Positions 35,667 to 44,657 of a stretch of DNA of 64,000 nucleotides are shown one piece after another. Made by a program: the position numbers and the translations under genes. Where the stretch lies: the NCBI RefSeq assembly GCF_900155425.1, contig NZ_LT700189.1:1-64000 (forward strand), written 5' to 3'. The stretch comes from Parabacteroides massiliensis. Lineage in GTDB: Bacteria > Bacteroidota > Bacteroidia > Bacteroidales > Tannerellaceae. Every line of letters starts with the position of its first letter. The first letter of the stretch is position 1. The notes under the pieces were generated by a model. That model had not been told where the DNA came from. It searched no databases and worked only from the letters and a program-made list of their open reading frames with translations.

Positions 35667-38012
35667 GTGGCTTCAAAGATAACAAAAGGAATTATAATTT
35701 CGTTCTGGGTGCTGTTTGCCATGGCAGTAGGTGCTGTCGTTTTATTGTTTTCAGCAATAGCCAAAGGCTCGATAGGTTATATGCCTCCGGTCGAACAGCT
35801 TGAAAATCCGATTGATAAATATGCTTCACAGGTCGTGTCTGCCGATGGGAAGACGCTTGCGACTTATGCCCACAGTCAGGATAATCGTATTTTTGTCAAC
35901 TATAACGACCTCTCGCCTGATTTGGTGAAAGCCTTGATCGCGACCGAGGATGTCCGTTTTGCAGAACATAGCGGTATCGATGCGCAAGGTTTGTTCCGTG
36001 CGGTCGTGAAACGTGGAATCCTGATGCAGAAAAGCGGCGGTGGCGGTAGTACCATTACGCAGCAGTTGGCCAAACAGCTTTTCTCGCCGAGTGCGGACAA
36101 TGTGATGGAGCGTCTGTTCCAGAAGCCGATCGAATGGGTGATTGCCGTTCAGTTGGAACGTTTCTATACGAAGGAAGAGATCATTAATATGTATCTGAAC
36201 AAGTTCGATTTCCTCTATAATGCTGTCGGCATTCAATCGGCAGCCCGTGTTTATTTCGGAAAAACGCCCAAGACATTGAAGATAGAGGAAGCCGCTACGT
36301 TGGTCGGGATGTGTAAGAATCCCTCTTATTTCAATCCTGTGCGGCATAACGACCGGACGCGCGGACGCCGGAATACGGTTCTGGATCAGATGTTGAAAGC
36401 CGGCTACATTACGCAGGCCGAATGCGATTCTCTGAAAAAATTGCCTCTTACCATACATTTCAGCCGCATGGACCATAAAGACGGCCTGGCGCCTTATTTC
36501 CGTGAGTATTTGCGCTTGACATTGACGGCGAAGAAACCCGAACGCAAGAATTATCGGGGATGGCAGATGCAGCAGTTTAAGGAAGATTCGCTTGCTTGGG
36601 AGACAAACCCGATGTATGGCTGGTGCAATAAGAACAAGAAACCGGACGGAGAGTTTTATAACTTGTATACCGACGGGCTGAAAATCTATACAACGATCGA
36701 TTCCCGTATGCAGAAATATGCCGAAGATGCTGTCCGTGAACATATCGGGGGGTATTTGCAATCTGCTTTCTTCAAAGAAAAGAAAGGTAAGAGCTATGCT
36801 CCGTTCTCGCATGATTTGCGGCAAGGTGAAGTCGATACGATTTTCATGCGTGCGATGCATCAGACAGATCGTTATCGCGCGATGAAAAAGAGCGGGGCGA
36901 GTGAAAAAGAAATCAAGGCGGCCTTCAACGAGCCTGTCGAAATGCGTGTCTTCAGTTGGGACGGGGCGATCGATACGATCATGTCGCCGATGGATTCAAT
37001 CCGTTACCACAAGAGTTTCCTGCGTACCGGATTTATGTCGATGGATCCGCGTACCGGCCATGTGAAGGCTTATGTGGGAGGAATAGATTATAATGACTTC
37101 CAGTATGATATGGTAAATGGCGGACGACGCCAGATCGGGTCTACTATCAAGCCGTTCCTTTATTCGTTGGCGATGATCGAGGGGATCAGCCCTTGCGATG
37201 AGATGTTGCATGTGCAGCAACGGTTGACCGATGAGAATGGCAAACTTTGGGAACCCCGTAATGCGAACAAGAAACTTATAGGCGAAATGGTTTCCGTGCA
37301 ATGGGGGTTGCAGAATTCGGATAACTGGGTGACAGCCTGGTTGATGAGCCAGTTGTCCCCTTATACGTTTGTCCGTTTGCTCCATTCGTTTGGTTTGAAG
37401 AACGAGATGGATCCGGTGATTTCGATTTGTTTGGGTACTCCGGATGTGTCGGTAGGCGAAATGGTAAGTGCCTATACGACTTTTGCCAACAAAGGAATCC
37501 GTGTGGAACCGTTGTATGTGACCCGCATAGAAGATATGTCAGGAAATACGATTGCCAACTTCAATCCCCAGATGAGCGAGGTGCTGACGGAAGATGCTTC
37601 CTATAAGATGCTCCATATGCTGAAAAACGTGATAGACGGTGGTACAGGCGGACGCGTTCGTTCCCGTTATGGCATCAAAGCGCCGATGGGAGGAAAAACC
37701 GGTACGACACAGAATAACTCCGACGGTTGGTTTATGGGCTTTACGCCGAGCCTGGTGTCCGGTGTGTGGGTCGGCGGTGAGGATCGTTCCATCCATTTCG
37801 ACCGGATGTCGGAAGGGCAGGGAGCCAGTATGGCTTTGCCGATCTATGGGCTTTATATGCAGAAGGTCTATGCCGATAAAACATTAGGCTATTCGCAAGA
37901 AGAAGATTTCGAAATCCCCGAACAATATCAAAATCCGTGTAAGATGACCACCGAAGAGGAGCGGAAGCAAACACCGGCAGACGTGGGTGGTATCGATAAG
38001 ATGTTTGAGTAA
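35667..38012 (+). CDS. class A penicillin-binding protein (PBP1A-like)
   Basis: A 781-residue bifunctional peptidoglycan synthase. A GTG start is assigned because a stop lies four codons upstream and no ATG precedes the membrane helix (about 8-30). The glycosyltransferase domain (about 60-250) has EDVRFAEHSGID with catalytic Glu94, GGSTITQQLAKQLF and a membrane-entry region. The transpeptidase domain has GSTIKPF with active Ser492, QNSDNW and KTGTTQNNSDGW. The protein sits in the inner membrane with both domains in the periplasm and polymerises and crosslinks glycan strands. It is transcribed alone, with a promoter element upstream and a terminator downstream. Confidence 0.95.
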   Translation: MASKITKGIIISFWVLFAMAVGAVVLLFSAIAKGSIGYMPPVEQLENPIDKYASQVVSADGKTLATYAHSQDNRIFVNYNDLSPDLVKALIATEDVRFAEHSGIDAQGLFRAVVKRGILMQKSGGGGSTITQQLAKQLFSPSADNVMERLFQKPIEWVIAVQLERFYTKEEIINMYLNKFDFLYNAVGIQSAARVYFGKTPKTLKIEEAATLVGMCKNPSYFNPVRHNDRTRGRRNTVLDQMLKAGYITQAECDSLKKLPLTIHFSRMDHKDGLAPYFREYLRLTLTAKKPERKNYRGWQMQQFKEDSLAWETNPMYGWCNKNKKPDGEFYNLYTDGLKIYTTIDSRMQKYAEDAVREHIGGYLQSAFFKEKKGKSYAPFSHDLRQGEVDTIFMRAMHQTDRYRAMKKSGASEKEIKAAFNEPVEMRVFSWDGAIDTIMSPMDSIRYHKSFLRTGFMSMDPRTGHVKAYVGGIDYNDFQYDMVNGGRRQIGSTIKPFLYSLAMIEGISPCDEMLHVQQRLTDENGKLWEPRNANKKLIGEMVSVQWGLQNSDNWVTAWLMSQLSPYTFVRLLHSFGLKNEMDPVISICLGTPDVSVGEMVSAYTTFANKGIRVEPLYVTRIEDMSGNTIANFNPQMSEVLTEDASYKMLHMLKNVIDGGTGGRVRSRYGIKAPMGGKTGTTQNNSDGWFMGFTPSLVSGVWVGGEDRSIHFDRMSEGQGASMALPIYGLYMQKVYADKTLGYSQEEDFEIPEQYQNPCKMTTEEERKQTPADVGGIDKMFE

Positions 38013-38037
38013 AAGGCGATTTGCCATTGAAGGCAAG

Positions 38038-38091
38038 AAAGAAATGCATGGTTGTGGAATTGTCATTCCATGTCCATGCATTTCTTTTTTT
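38038..38091 (+). terminator. intrinsic terminator after the PBP1A gene
   Basis: AAAGAAATGCATGG and CCATGCATTTCTTT form the stem, with an inner TGGAAT/ATTCCA pair, followed by a T-run. Confidence 0.9.
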
Positions 38092-38145
38092 ATGCCGGTG
38101 CGTTTCTTTTTCATGGCGGTGGAACCATAATCGAAATTTATTTGT

Positions 38146-38153
38146 TAGATTTG
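38146..38153 (+). promoter_or_regulatory. -7 promoter element of glpK
   Basis: TAGATTTG matches TAnnTTTG. Transcription from it would begin near 38158-38160, so the ATG at 38157 would not be within the message. This favours the starts at 38172 or 38181. Confidence 0.6.
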
Positions 38154-38180
38154 TAAATGTTAACTTTCGAAATGAAGGAT

Positions 38181-39683
38181 ATGAATTTCAGAAATAAATA
38201 CGTGTTGGCTATCGACCAGGGCACGACCTCTTCGAGAGCCATTCTTTTCAACCATCAAGGCAATATCATTACGCTGGCGCAGAAAACATTCCAGCAGTAC
38301 TTTCCTAAACCCGGCTGGGTCGAACACGATCCGAACGAGATTTGGTACACACAGTCGTCAGCCATCAAGGAGGCTATGGCTAAGGCAGATGTGACGGATG
38401 CGCATATTGCCTGTATCGGTGTTGCCAACCAGCGCGAAACAACGATAATATGGGACCGGGAGACCGGTTTCCCTGTCTATAATGCCATCGTCTGGCAGGA
38501 CAGACGTACGGCAGACTATTGCGAAGAATTGAAAGCAAAGGGATATGCCTCTCTAATCCAGGAGAAGACCGGATTGGTGATCGATGCTTATTTCTCCGCC
38601 ACGAAGATACGCTGGATTCTGGATCATGTGAAAGGAGTCCGCGAGCGGGCCGAACGGGGGGAACTTTGTTTCGGTACGGTCGATTCCTGGCTGGTCTGGA
38701 AACTGACCCGCGGAACCGAATTTATTACGGATATCACGAATGCCTCCCGTACGATGCTGTTCAATATCCATACGCAGGAATGGGACAAGGAGCTACTCGA
38801 CCTTTTCCAAATCCCGGCCTCCATGATGCCGGAAGTGAAAAGCAGCAGCGAGGTGTATTGCGAGACTTCCACCCCTGTCTTTAAGACCGGTATCCCGGTT
38901 TCGGGAATGGCGGGCGACCAGCAGGCCGCCCTGTTCGGCCAACTGTGTACGGATATCGGCATGATCAAGACGACATACGGGACAGGATGCTTTATGATCC
39001 TGAATACCGGAAGCAAGCCCGTTTTGTCTCAAAACAACCTGCTGACGACGATTGCCTGGAAGTTGGACGGGAAAGTGACGTACGCCCTGGAAGGAAGTGT
39101 TTTTGTCGGTGGGGCGGTCGTTCAATGGTTGCGCGACGAATTGGGGCTGATACAGAGCGCTGCTATCACGGAACAGTTAGCCAATTCCGTGCCGGATAAC
39201 GGAGGTGTCTATTTTGTTCCGGCGCTGACCGGGTTGGGAGCGCCTTACTGGGACCAGTATGCCCGTGGCGCCATTGTCGGAATCACGCGCGGAACGAGTG
39301 CCGCCCATCTGACCCGTGCCGCCCTGGAAGGTATCTGTTACCAAGTCTACGATGTCCTGATGGCCATGGAAAACGATATACATGCCAAACCGAAAGAGAT
39401 CCGTGTGGATGGCGGAGCGATTGCCAATAATTTCCTGATGCAATTCCAGGCAGATATCTGCCGTTGTCCGGTAGTCCGTCCGCATGTCCTCGAAACAACG
39501 GCTTTGGGCGCCGCTTATCTGGCCGGGCTGGCGATCGGCTACTGGAAAGATATGGACGAACTGAAAGGACAATGGTCTCTGGATAACATCTTTAGTGCAG
39601 AAATGCATGAAGAAACGGCCGAGGCCTTGCTTGCAGGATGGCATAAGGCGGTCGGGAGGAGTCTGAACTGGGCTACGGATTAA
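38181..39683 (+). CDS. glpK: glycerol kinase
   Basis: A 500-residue FGGY-family kinase that makes glycerol 3-phosphate from glycerol and ATP in the cytoplasm. The phosphate-1 motif [14 protein letters not shown], the [11 protein letters not shown] segment, [12 protein letters not shown] and [13 protein letters not shown] are typical GlpK positions. The [11 protein letters not shown] and [19 protein letters not shown] blocks complete the ATPase core. The start at 38181 is preferred on promoter position and length; 38172 and 38157 are in frame. No glycerol facilitator or dehydrogenase gene lies beside it. The PL8 lyase gene follows by 30 bases on the same strand, an unusual neighbour. Confidence 0.95.
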   Translation: MNFRNKYVLAIDQGTTSSRAILFNHQGNIITLAQKTFQQYFPKPGWVEHDPNEIWYTQSSAIKEAMAKADVTDAHIACIGVANQRETTIIWDRETGFPVYNAIVWQDRRTADYCEELKAKGYASLIQEKTGLVIDAYFSATKIRWILDHVKGVRERAERGELCFGTVDSWLVWKLTRGTEFITDITNASRTMLFNIHTQEWDKELLDLFQIPASMMPEVKSSSEVYCETSTPVFKTGIPVSGMAGDQQAALFGQLCTDIGMIKTTYGTGCFMILNTGSKPVLSQNNLLTTIAWKLDGKVTYALEGSVFVGGAVVQWLRDELGLIQSAAITEQLANSVPDNGGVYFVPALTGLGAPYWDQYARGAIVGITRGTSAAHLTRAALEGICYQVYDVLMAMENDIHAKPKEIRVDGGAIANNFLMQFQADICRCPVVRPHVLETTALGAAYLAGLAIGYWKDMDELKGQWSLDNIFSAEMHEETAEALLAGWHKAVGRSLNWATD

Positions 39684-39713
39684 TCGCATAAATAATCTAT
39701 AATTTTATATACC

Positions 39714-41888
39714 ATGAACTTACGAAACAAAGTCTCTGTCCTTCTGTTTTCTATTGTAACGGTTCCATTGTTTGCACAAACACCGCAGCAGGAATTGGAA
39801 CGGCTTCAGCAAAACTATATCCAGTCCTTTATATCGAATGACGACCGGACGGCCTCATTGGTGGAACTCCTCTCCGGCATACAACCTGAGACGGAAATAT
39901 CCGACCAGGTCGTTGTTGAACTTCACCAGCGTTATCCTTTCAACGTAGAAAAGATAACGGGATATATGGAAACGATCCGGGAAGACGGTTCCTGGCCCGA
40001 TATTAACTATGACGACCAGAAACGATCGGGCTGGTCTGTCAAGGAACATGCCGACCGGGTGTTGGAACTTGCCAAGCTGTACAGGGCCGAAGAGGGCGAT
40101 TGCCATTGGGGACCGAAACTCGAATCGGTCATTCACCGGGCGTTGGGCTATTGGTTTCGGGAGAAACCGGTCTGTAAGAACTGGTGGTATAACCAGATCG
40201 GCATACCTAAGACATTGGGACCGGCTTTCCTCCTGATGAAACAACAATTGAATCCGGAGGAAAAGGAGGCTGCCGTTGGAGTGATGGAAAATGCCAAGTT
40301 CGGCATGACGGGGCAGAATAAAGTATGGCTTGCCGGGAACGTGTTGATGCGCGGGTTGTTGCAGGACGACTTCGAATTGGTAAAGGCAGCCCGTGATACC
40401 ATTGTCTCCGAGATAACGACCGGTATGCAGGAAGGGATCAAAAGCGACTGGAGCTTTCATCAGCACGGGCCACAGCAGCAATTCGGCAACTACGGATTGG
40501 CTTTCCTGACGGAGATGAGTTCCTATTCCGGCCTGTTTGCGGGAACCGTTTTTGCCTTGAACAAGGAACAGCAAGGGATTTTGAACTCTTTCCTTCTGAA
40601 CGGCTACCGCTGGATTGTCTGGAAAGGATATATGGATGTCAATGCTCTGGACCGGCAATTGTTTCACAGCGCACAGATCCATAAGGCGTTCAGTCTGGCC
40701 TTTGCCACGAATGCCCTGATGCGTGGCAGTTCTGCCGAAGATATCCGGCAGATGAATGAGTTCCTGCAAGATAACTATGCGCCCGGAAGAAAAGGAAGCA
40801 CTTTCACCGGACATAAACATTTCTGGGATTCCGACCAGACCGTTCATCGTTCCTCCACCTGGATGGCCTCGGTCAAGATGGCCTCCGACCGGGTGATCGG
40901 CACGGAACTGGTGAACGAAGACAACTTGAAAGGTTTTTATATGGGCGACGGCGCTCTTTACACGTACTGCCGTGGCGACGAATATCTGAATGTTTTCCCT
41001 TTCTGGGACTGGCGGAAAATTCCGGGTATTACCGCTTATGAGAGCGAGGCTCCCGTTCCTGCCTTTTTCAATTACGGGGCGCATGTGAGGAATAAGGCCG
41101 ACTTTGTCGGAGGCGTGACGGATGGTGAGACCGGGATGACGGCGATGGTCTTGGACCGGGATGGTTTGCAAGCGCATAAGTCCTGGATTTTCACTCGCGA
41201 TTATGTCCTTTGCTTAGGTGCCGGTATCTGTTCGGACAGCTCCTTGACGGTTACGACCTCCATCGACCAGCGGGTGAAACATGGCGATTTGCTCCGTTAT
41301 GCAGGCAACAGTTGGGAACCGGTACGTGGAAAGTATGTCTCTTCTCCGGAGGAACAGCGTTTTTTCCATGATAACACAGGGTATATCCTGTTGCAGCCCG
41401 CCGTATGTGTGGCCGTTTCGGAAAAACGATCCGGGCGCTGGTGTGATTTTATGGGGTCGTATGCTCCTAAAACGGTGGAAGGCGAGATTGTCGGTCTCCA
41501 TATCGATCATGGAAAAGCGGATGACGCCGGTTACCGGTATCTGGTACTTCCGGCTTCTACCGCTGAGAAGACGGCCGCTTTTGCGGTGCAGGATATCCGG
41601 GTGATCCGGAATGATAAATCCGTCCAGGCGGTTGCCGCCGGCGATTGTTTTTATGTGACGGCTTATGAGCCTCAGGTACTGGACCTGCAAAAAGGCTTGC
41701 AGGTCGATTTACAGACTCCGGGCATTTATATGTTCCGCCTGCATAACGGAAATTGGCTGATCGAGGCTGCCGATCCGACACACAAGCAACATGCCCTGTC
41801 GCTCAAAATGAACGGGAAGGATGTGAAGATTGTCTTTCCTTCTGGCCATGAACCGGGGAAAAATATTTCGTACCTTTGTCACGACTAA
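39714..41888 (+). CDS. polysaccharide lyase family 8 (chondroitin/hyaluronan/xanthan-lyase-like)
   Basis: A 724-residue exported enzyme with signal peptide (about 1-21, PLFA before QTPQ). It has an alpha/alpha-toroid N-terminal half and a beta-sandwich C-terminal half, the PL8 architecture. Catalytic-region motifs are NWWYNQIGIPKTLG (with the conserved Asn-Trp) and DWSFHQHGPQQQFGNYGLAF (His and Tyr in the expected order). An HRSSTWMASVKMASDR stretch follows. Members cleave uronate-containing glycosaminoglycans or xanthan by beta-elimination. It is not next to a SusC/SusD pair here, so it is an orphan enzyme. The specific substrate cannot be assigned. The end of its gene carries the promoter element of the next gene. 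Confidence 0.92.
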   Translation: MNLRNKVSVLLFSIVTVPLFAQTPQQELERLQQNYIQSFISNDDRTASLVELLSGIQPETEISDQVVVELHQRYPFNVEKITGYMETIREDGSWPDINYDDQKRSGWSVKEHADRVLELAKLYRAEEGDCHWGPKLESVIHRALGYWFREKPVCKNWWYNQIGIPKTLGPAFLLMKQQLNPEEKEAAVGVMENAKFGMTGQNKVWLAGNVLMRGLLQDDFELVKAARDTIVSEITTGMQEGIKSDWSFHQHGPQQQFGNYGLAFLTEMSSYSGLFAGTVFALNKEQQGILNSFLLNGYRWIVWKGYMDVNALDRQLFHSAQIHKAFSLAFATNALMRGSSAEDIRQMNEFLQDNYAPGRKGSTFTGHKHFWDSDQTVHRSSTWMASVKMASDRVIGTELVNEDNLKGFYMGDGALYTYCRGDEYLNVFPFWDWRKIPGITAYESEAPVPAFFNYGAHVRNKADFVGGVTDGETGMTAMVLDRDGLQAHKSWIFTRDYVLCLGAGICSDSSLTVTTSIDQRVKHGDLLRYAGNSWEPVRGKYVSSPEEQRFFHDNTGYILLQPAVCVAVSEKRSGRWCDFMGSYAPKTVEGEIVGLHIDHGKADDAGYRYLVLPASTAEKTAAFAVQDIRVIRNDKSVQAVAAGDCFYVTAYEPQVLDLQKGLQVDLQTPGIYMFRLHNGNWLIEAADPTHKQHALSLKMNGKDVKIVFPSGHEPGKNISYLCHD
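41871..41878 (+). promoter_or_regulatory. -7 promoter element of the dihydroorotase gene, inside the PL8 gene
   Basis: TACCTTTG matches TAnnTTTG and lies within the last codons of the lyase gene, 23 bases before the dihydroorotase ATG. It indicates that the latter has its own transcript. Confidence 0.6.
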
Positions 41889-41900
41889 AATAAAAGAGAT

Positions 41901-43241
41901 ATGAATAGAACACTGATAAAAAACGCAACCGTCATCAACGAAGGCCGTACCTTTACCGGCTCGGTACTGATCGAGGGTGATAAGATTGCTGCCGTCTATG
42001 AAGGGACGATTCCGGCCGAAGCCGGTGATGCGGCCGTGATAGATGCTACCGGAAAATTCCTGCTTCCGGGTGCTATCGACGATCAGGTGCATTTCCGCGA
42101 ACCCGGACTGACGCATAAGGGCGATATCGCCAGTGAAAGCCGTGCCGCCGTAGCCGGTGGAGTAACTACCTTCATGGATATGCCGAACACGAAGCCCCAG
42201 ACGACGACTCTTGCCGACCTGGAATGGAAGCTGCAACGGGGAGCTGAGACGTCGGTCGCCAACTATTCCTTCTTCTTCGGCGGGACGAACGACAATATGG
42301 ATGAAATCCGCAGGCTGGATCATAGCCGTGTGCCGGGGCTGAAACTCTTCCTCGGATCTTCCACCGGTAATATGCTGGTCGATAAAGAGGATAGCCTGGA
42401 ACGTATTTTCGGCGAAGCCGGAATGCTTATCGCGATCCATGCCGAAAAGGAAGAAGTCATCAAACGGAACATTGCCTATTATACGGGCCTGTACGGTGAA
42501 GACCTGGATATTTCCTTTCATAGCAAAATACGTAGCGAAGAAGCCTGCTATGCCTCCTCGTCCGAAGCGGTCGAACTGGCTACACGCCTCGGTTCGCGTC
42601 TGCATATATTGCATCTTTCAACGGCAAAAGAACTCTCTTTGTTGAGCAACAAGCTTCCGCTCAGTGAGAAAAAGATCACGGGCGAAGTATGCGTGCATCA
42701 TCTCTGGTTCCACGATGGCGATTATGGACTGTTTGGAAACCGTATCAAATGGAACCCGTCTATCAAAACACTGGCAGACCGTACGGCATTGCGCGAAGCC
42801 GTCAACAACAACACGATCGACATCGTGGCGACCGACCATGCTCCGCATCTCCTTTCCGAGAAGGAGGGAAGCTGCCTGAAAGCCGCTTCCGGAGGGCCGC
42901 TGATCCAACACTCGCTCATTGTCATGCTGGAGTTGGCGATGGAGGGCCGTTTCACTTACGAGAAGGTTGTGGAAAAGATGGCGCACATGCCGGCTGAACT
43001 TTTTCGCGTGGATCGTCGCGGTTACATCCGTCCCGGCTATTATGCCGACCTTGTTCTGGTTGATCCGAAAGAGACTTGGACGGTGGCAAAAGAAAACATA
43101 CTGTATAAATGCGGCTGGTCTCCTTTCGAAGGCTACACATTCCATCATGCCGTTTGGAAAACATTCGTCAACGGGCAGTTAGCCTACGACAATGGCAGGG
43201 TGGATGATGAGGTCCGCGGGATGGAAGTCCAGTATAGTTGA
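41901..43241 (+). CDS. pyrC: dihydroorotase
   Basis: A 446-residue cyclic amidohydrolase of pyrimidine synthesis that interconverts carbamoyl aspartate and dihydroorotate. The metal motif [14 protein letters not shown], the carboxylated-lysine region [28 protein letters not shown] and the ATDHAPHL Asp/His block are all present in order. The related allantoinase/hydantoinase families share the fold. The REPG motif, [11 protein letters not shown] segment and overall length favour dihydroorotase of the long class I type. It is convergent with queE, with a perfect 20-base inverted repeat between them. Confidence 0.92.
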   Translation: MNRTLIKNATVINEGRTFTGSVLIEGDKIAAVYEGTIPAEAGDAAVIDATGKFLLPGAIDDQVHFREPGLTHKGDIASESRAAVAGGVTTFMDMPNTKPQTTTLADLEWKLQRGAETSVANYSFFFGGTNDNMDEIRRLDHSRVPGLKLFLGSSTGNMLVDKEDSLERIFGEAGMLIAIHAEKEEVIKRNIAYYTGLYGEDLDISFHSKIRSEEACYASSSEAVELATRLGSRLHILHLSTAKELSLLSNKLPLSEKKITGEVCVHHLWFHDGDYGLFGNRIKWNPSIKTLADRTALREAVNNNTIDIVATDHAPHLLSEKEGSCLKAASGGPLIQHSLIVMLELAMEGRFTYEKVVEKMAHMPAELFRVDRRGYIRPGYYADLVLVDPKETWTVAKENILYKCGWSPFEGYTFHHAVWKTFVNGQLAYDNGRVDDEVRGMEVQYS

Positions 43242-43246
43242 AAGGT

Positions 43247-43304
43247 GAAAATTGAAAGTTGAAAGTTAACTTCGCATCCCCGTCACTTTCAACTTTCAAT
43301 TTTC
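43247..43304. repeat. 20-bp perfect inverted repeat between pyrC and queE
   Basis: The arms at 43247-43266 and 43285-43304 are exact complements (GAAAATTGAAAGTTGAAAGT) around an 18-base spacer. The arm itself contains direct repeats of GAAAGTT. The position between two convergent stop codons suggests a bidirectional terminator or an extragenic repeat family. Confidence 0.8.
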
Positions 43305-43845
43305 AACTGATATTAATCAGTTTGTGGGTTTGCAAGCTGAGGCGCCATTGGGGGTGGCGGAGGATATACTCTACCACCTCTTGGGTGTTTCGGCAGGAGC
43401 AGGGTTGGAGGAAATGCCAGGTCGCTTTCAATCCGGCATATTCCGTCAGGTCTTGTCCCGTATAAACCACTTTGACCTCGTCCATGTGTGCCAGTCTCAA
43501 AGGTGTTCCTTTCGGGGAACAGGTCACCCAGTCGATGCCTTCCGGCAACGGGTTTGTCCCGTTGGTTTCGATACAGATATATTTTCCCGCCCGGTGTAGC
43601 AGGTCGATAAAAGCCTGGTCGATCCAAAGCGAAGGCTCGCCTCCTGTCAGGATAACGACATTGGAAGGGAAAACTGAAATAGCCTGTAAAATCTCTTCAT
43701 CAGACATCAAGGTTCCTTCTTCATGGCGAGTATCGCAAAAGCTGCATTTCAGGTTGCATCCGGAGAAACGGACGAAGACGGCAGGCGTGCCCGTATGGAA
43801 GCCTTCACCCTGAAGGCTGTAGAAAATCTCGTTAATCTTTCTCAT
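43303..43845 (-). CDS. queE: 7-carboxy-7-deazaguanine synthase
   Basis: A 180-residue radical SAM enzyme that forms the deazaguanine ring from 6-carboxytetrahydropterin in queuosine synthesis. The start INEIFYSLQGEGFHTGTPAVF is typical. The cluster motif is CNLKCSFC (Cys30, Cys34, Cys37). LTGGEPSLW, IETNGTNPLP and VTCSPKGTPL follow in the usual order. The protein is short, like other Bacteroidales QueE proteins. It overlaps queD, which supplies its substrate, by 14 bases, so they form an operon. Confidence 0.96.
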   Translation of the reverse strand: MRKINEIFYSLQGEGFHTGTPAVFVRFSGCNLKCSFCDTRHEEGTLMSDEEILQAISVFPSNVVILTGGEPSLWIDQAFIDLLHRAGKYICIETNGTNPLPEGIDWVTCSPKGTPLRLAHMDEVKVVYTGQDLTEYAGLKATWHFLQPCSCRNTQEVVEYILRHPQWRLSLQTHKLINIS

Positions 43846-44164
43846 AGATAGCTGTGTTTCCTTCTGATTCTTGAACTTCCACTTTGTAGCAGCAAGGGAG
43901 CTGGTCGCATATCCACCGGGCGATATTCTCGGCTGTCGGGTTAAAAGGTAGTACCTCGTTGAGGTTCCGGTGATCGAGCTGGTCTTTCACTATCCGCTTG
44001 ATATGGCTGAAATCGATCACCATGCCATCTGCGTTTAATTCTTTGGAACGGCAATGCACAGTGACAATCCAGTTGTGGCCATGCAGATTTTCACATTTGC
44101 TCGGATAGGAAAGCGACAGACTGTGGGCTGCCGAAATCTCCATGCGTTTGATAACGGTATACAT
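43832..44164 (-). CDS. queD: 6-carboxytetrahydropterin synthase
   Basis: A 110-residue member of the 6-pyruvoyl-tetrahydropterin-synthase fold that converts dihydroneopterin triphosphate to 6-carboxytetrahydropterin. Zinc ligands appear as His14 (SAAHSL) and the HGH pair in CENLHGHNW, where the Cys is the catalytic position. The DFSHIKRIVKDQLDHRNLN and PTAENIARWI blocks are family signatures. It is the first gene of the queDE unit, with a TAAATTTG element on the minus strand upstream. No convincing preQ1 riboswitch was found in the 60-base leader. Confidence 0.95.
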   Translation of the reverse strand: MYTVIKRMEISAAHSLSLSYPSKCENLHGHNWIVTVHCRSKELNADGMVIDFSHIKRIVKDQLDHRNLNEVLPFNPTAENIARWICDQLPCCYKVEVQESEGNTAIYEKD

Positions 44165-44222
44165 ACGATAGAACTGTTTTAAAATGTTATGTCTGCACCT
44201 AATGTCACCTCGGTACGGGGTG

Positions 44223-44230
44223 CAAATTTA
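44223..44230 (-). promoter_or_regulatory. -7 promoter element of queDE
   Basis: TAAATTTG on the minus strand matches TAnnTTTG, 59 bases before the queD start. Confidence 0.55.
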
Positions 44231-44522
44231 CAGAAAAAATCGTGTCCCGAAGCGGAACTTAATAAGATGAAATATTAAAAATTTCTGTAGCGGTTTGTAT
44301 GTATTTAAAATAAAGGACAAGAAGAGAACTGTTGTAAAAATGACCTTTTTTGTTGCAAAATAAAAATATTATGCATTAATTTGCTTCATAATCAAAGAAA
44401 TGAAGAGGTTCTGAAATTTCTGTCCCAATATTCCGGCAGCAATCCGATACTGTTAAAAAATAGAAGAAGCTGCAAATAAGTTTCGATAATCTTAAAAATG
44501 TGTTTTATAATATCTTTTTTTA

Positions 44523-44648
44523 TTTGTTCAGTAATTTAAAATACCGCATCTTTGCATGCAGATAACCTAAACAATCTTTTTGCCTTAAAGACTAATACCT
44601 ATTAAAACCTATAAAGAGGACCTTTGCGAAAAGGTCCTCTTTATGATT
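44523..44648 (+). ncRNA. candidate small RNA (promoter 44523-44554, hairpin 44611-44644)
   Basis: TTTG (44523-44526), a 20-base spacer and CATCTTTG (44547-44554) resemble the Bacteroides sigma-A promoter TTTG-N19-20-TAnnTTTG, off by one base. A transcript would start near 44560 and end at the hairpin 44611-44644, giving about 85-90 nt. The flanking genes are on the other strand, so this promoter has no protein gene to serve. The hairpin has only a weak U-tract. Confidence 0.35.
44611..44644. terminator. perfect hairpin, probable bidirectional terminator
   Basis: ATAAAGAGGACCTT (44611-44624) pairs exactly with AAGGTCCTCTTTAT (44631-44644) around a six-base loop. It lies 14 bases after the stop of the minus-strand STN protein gene and would end that transcript. 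It could also end a plus-strand small RNA. Confidence 0.7.
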
Positions 44649-44657
44649 TATAGGAGG

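Larger units (their letters stand above)
44165..44657. other. 493-base intergenic region
   Basis: The left end carries the queD promoter element (44223-44230, minus strand). The stretch 44231-44520 is AT-rich without a visible gene. The right end has a plus-strand promoter-like pair and a perfect hairpin, described as a candidate small RNA. No protein gene is supported here. Confidence 0.6.

Noticed and set aside
44165-44222. preQ1 riboswitch in the queD leader
   Set aside because: The short leader was inspected for a preQ1-type hairpin with A-rich tail; no convincing match was seen.
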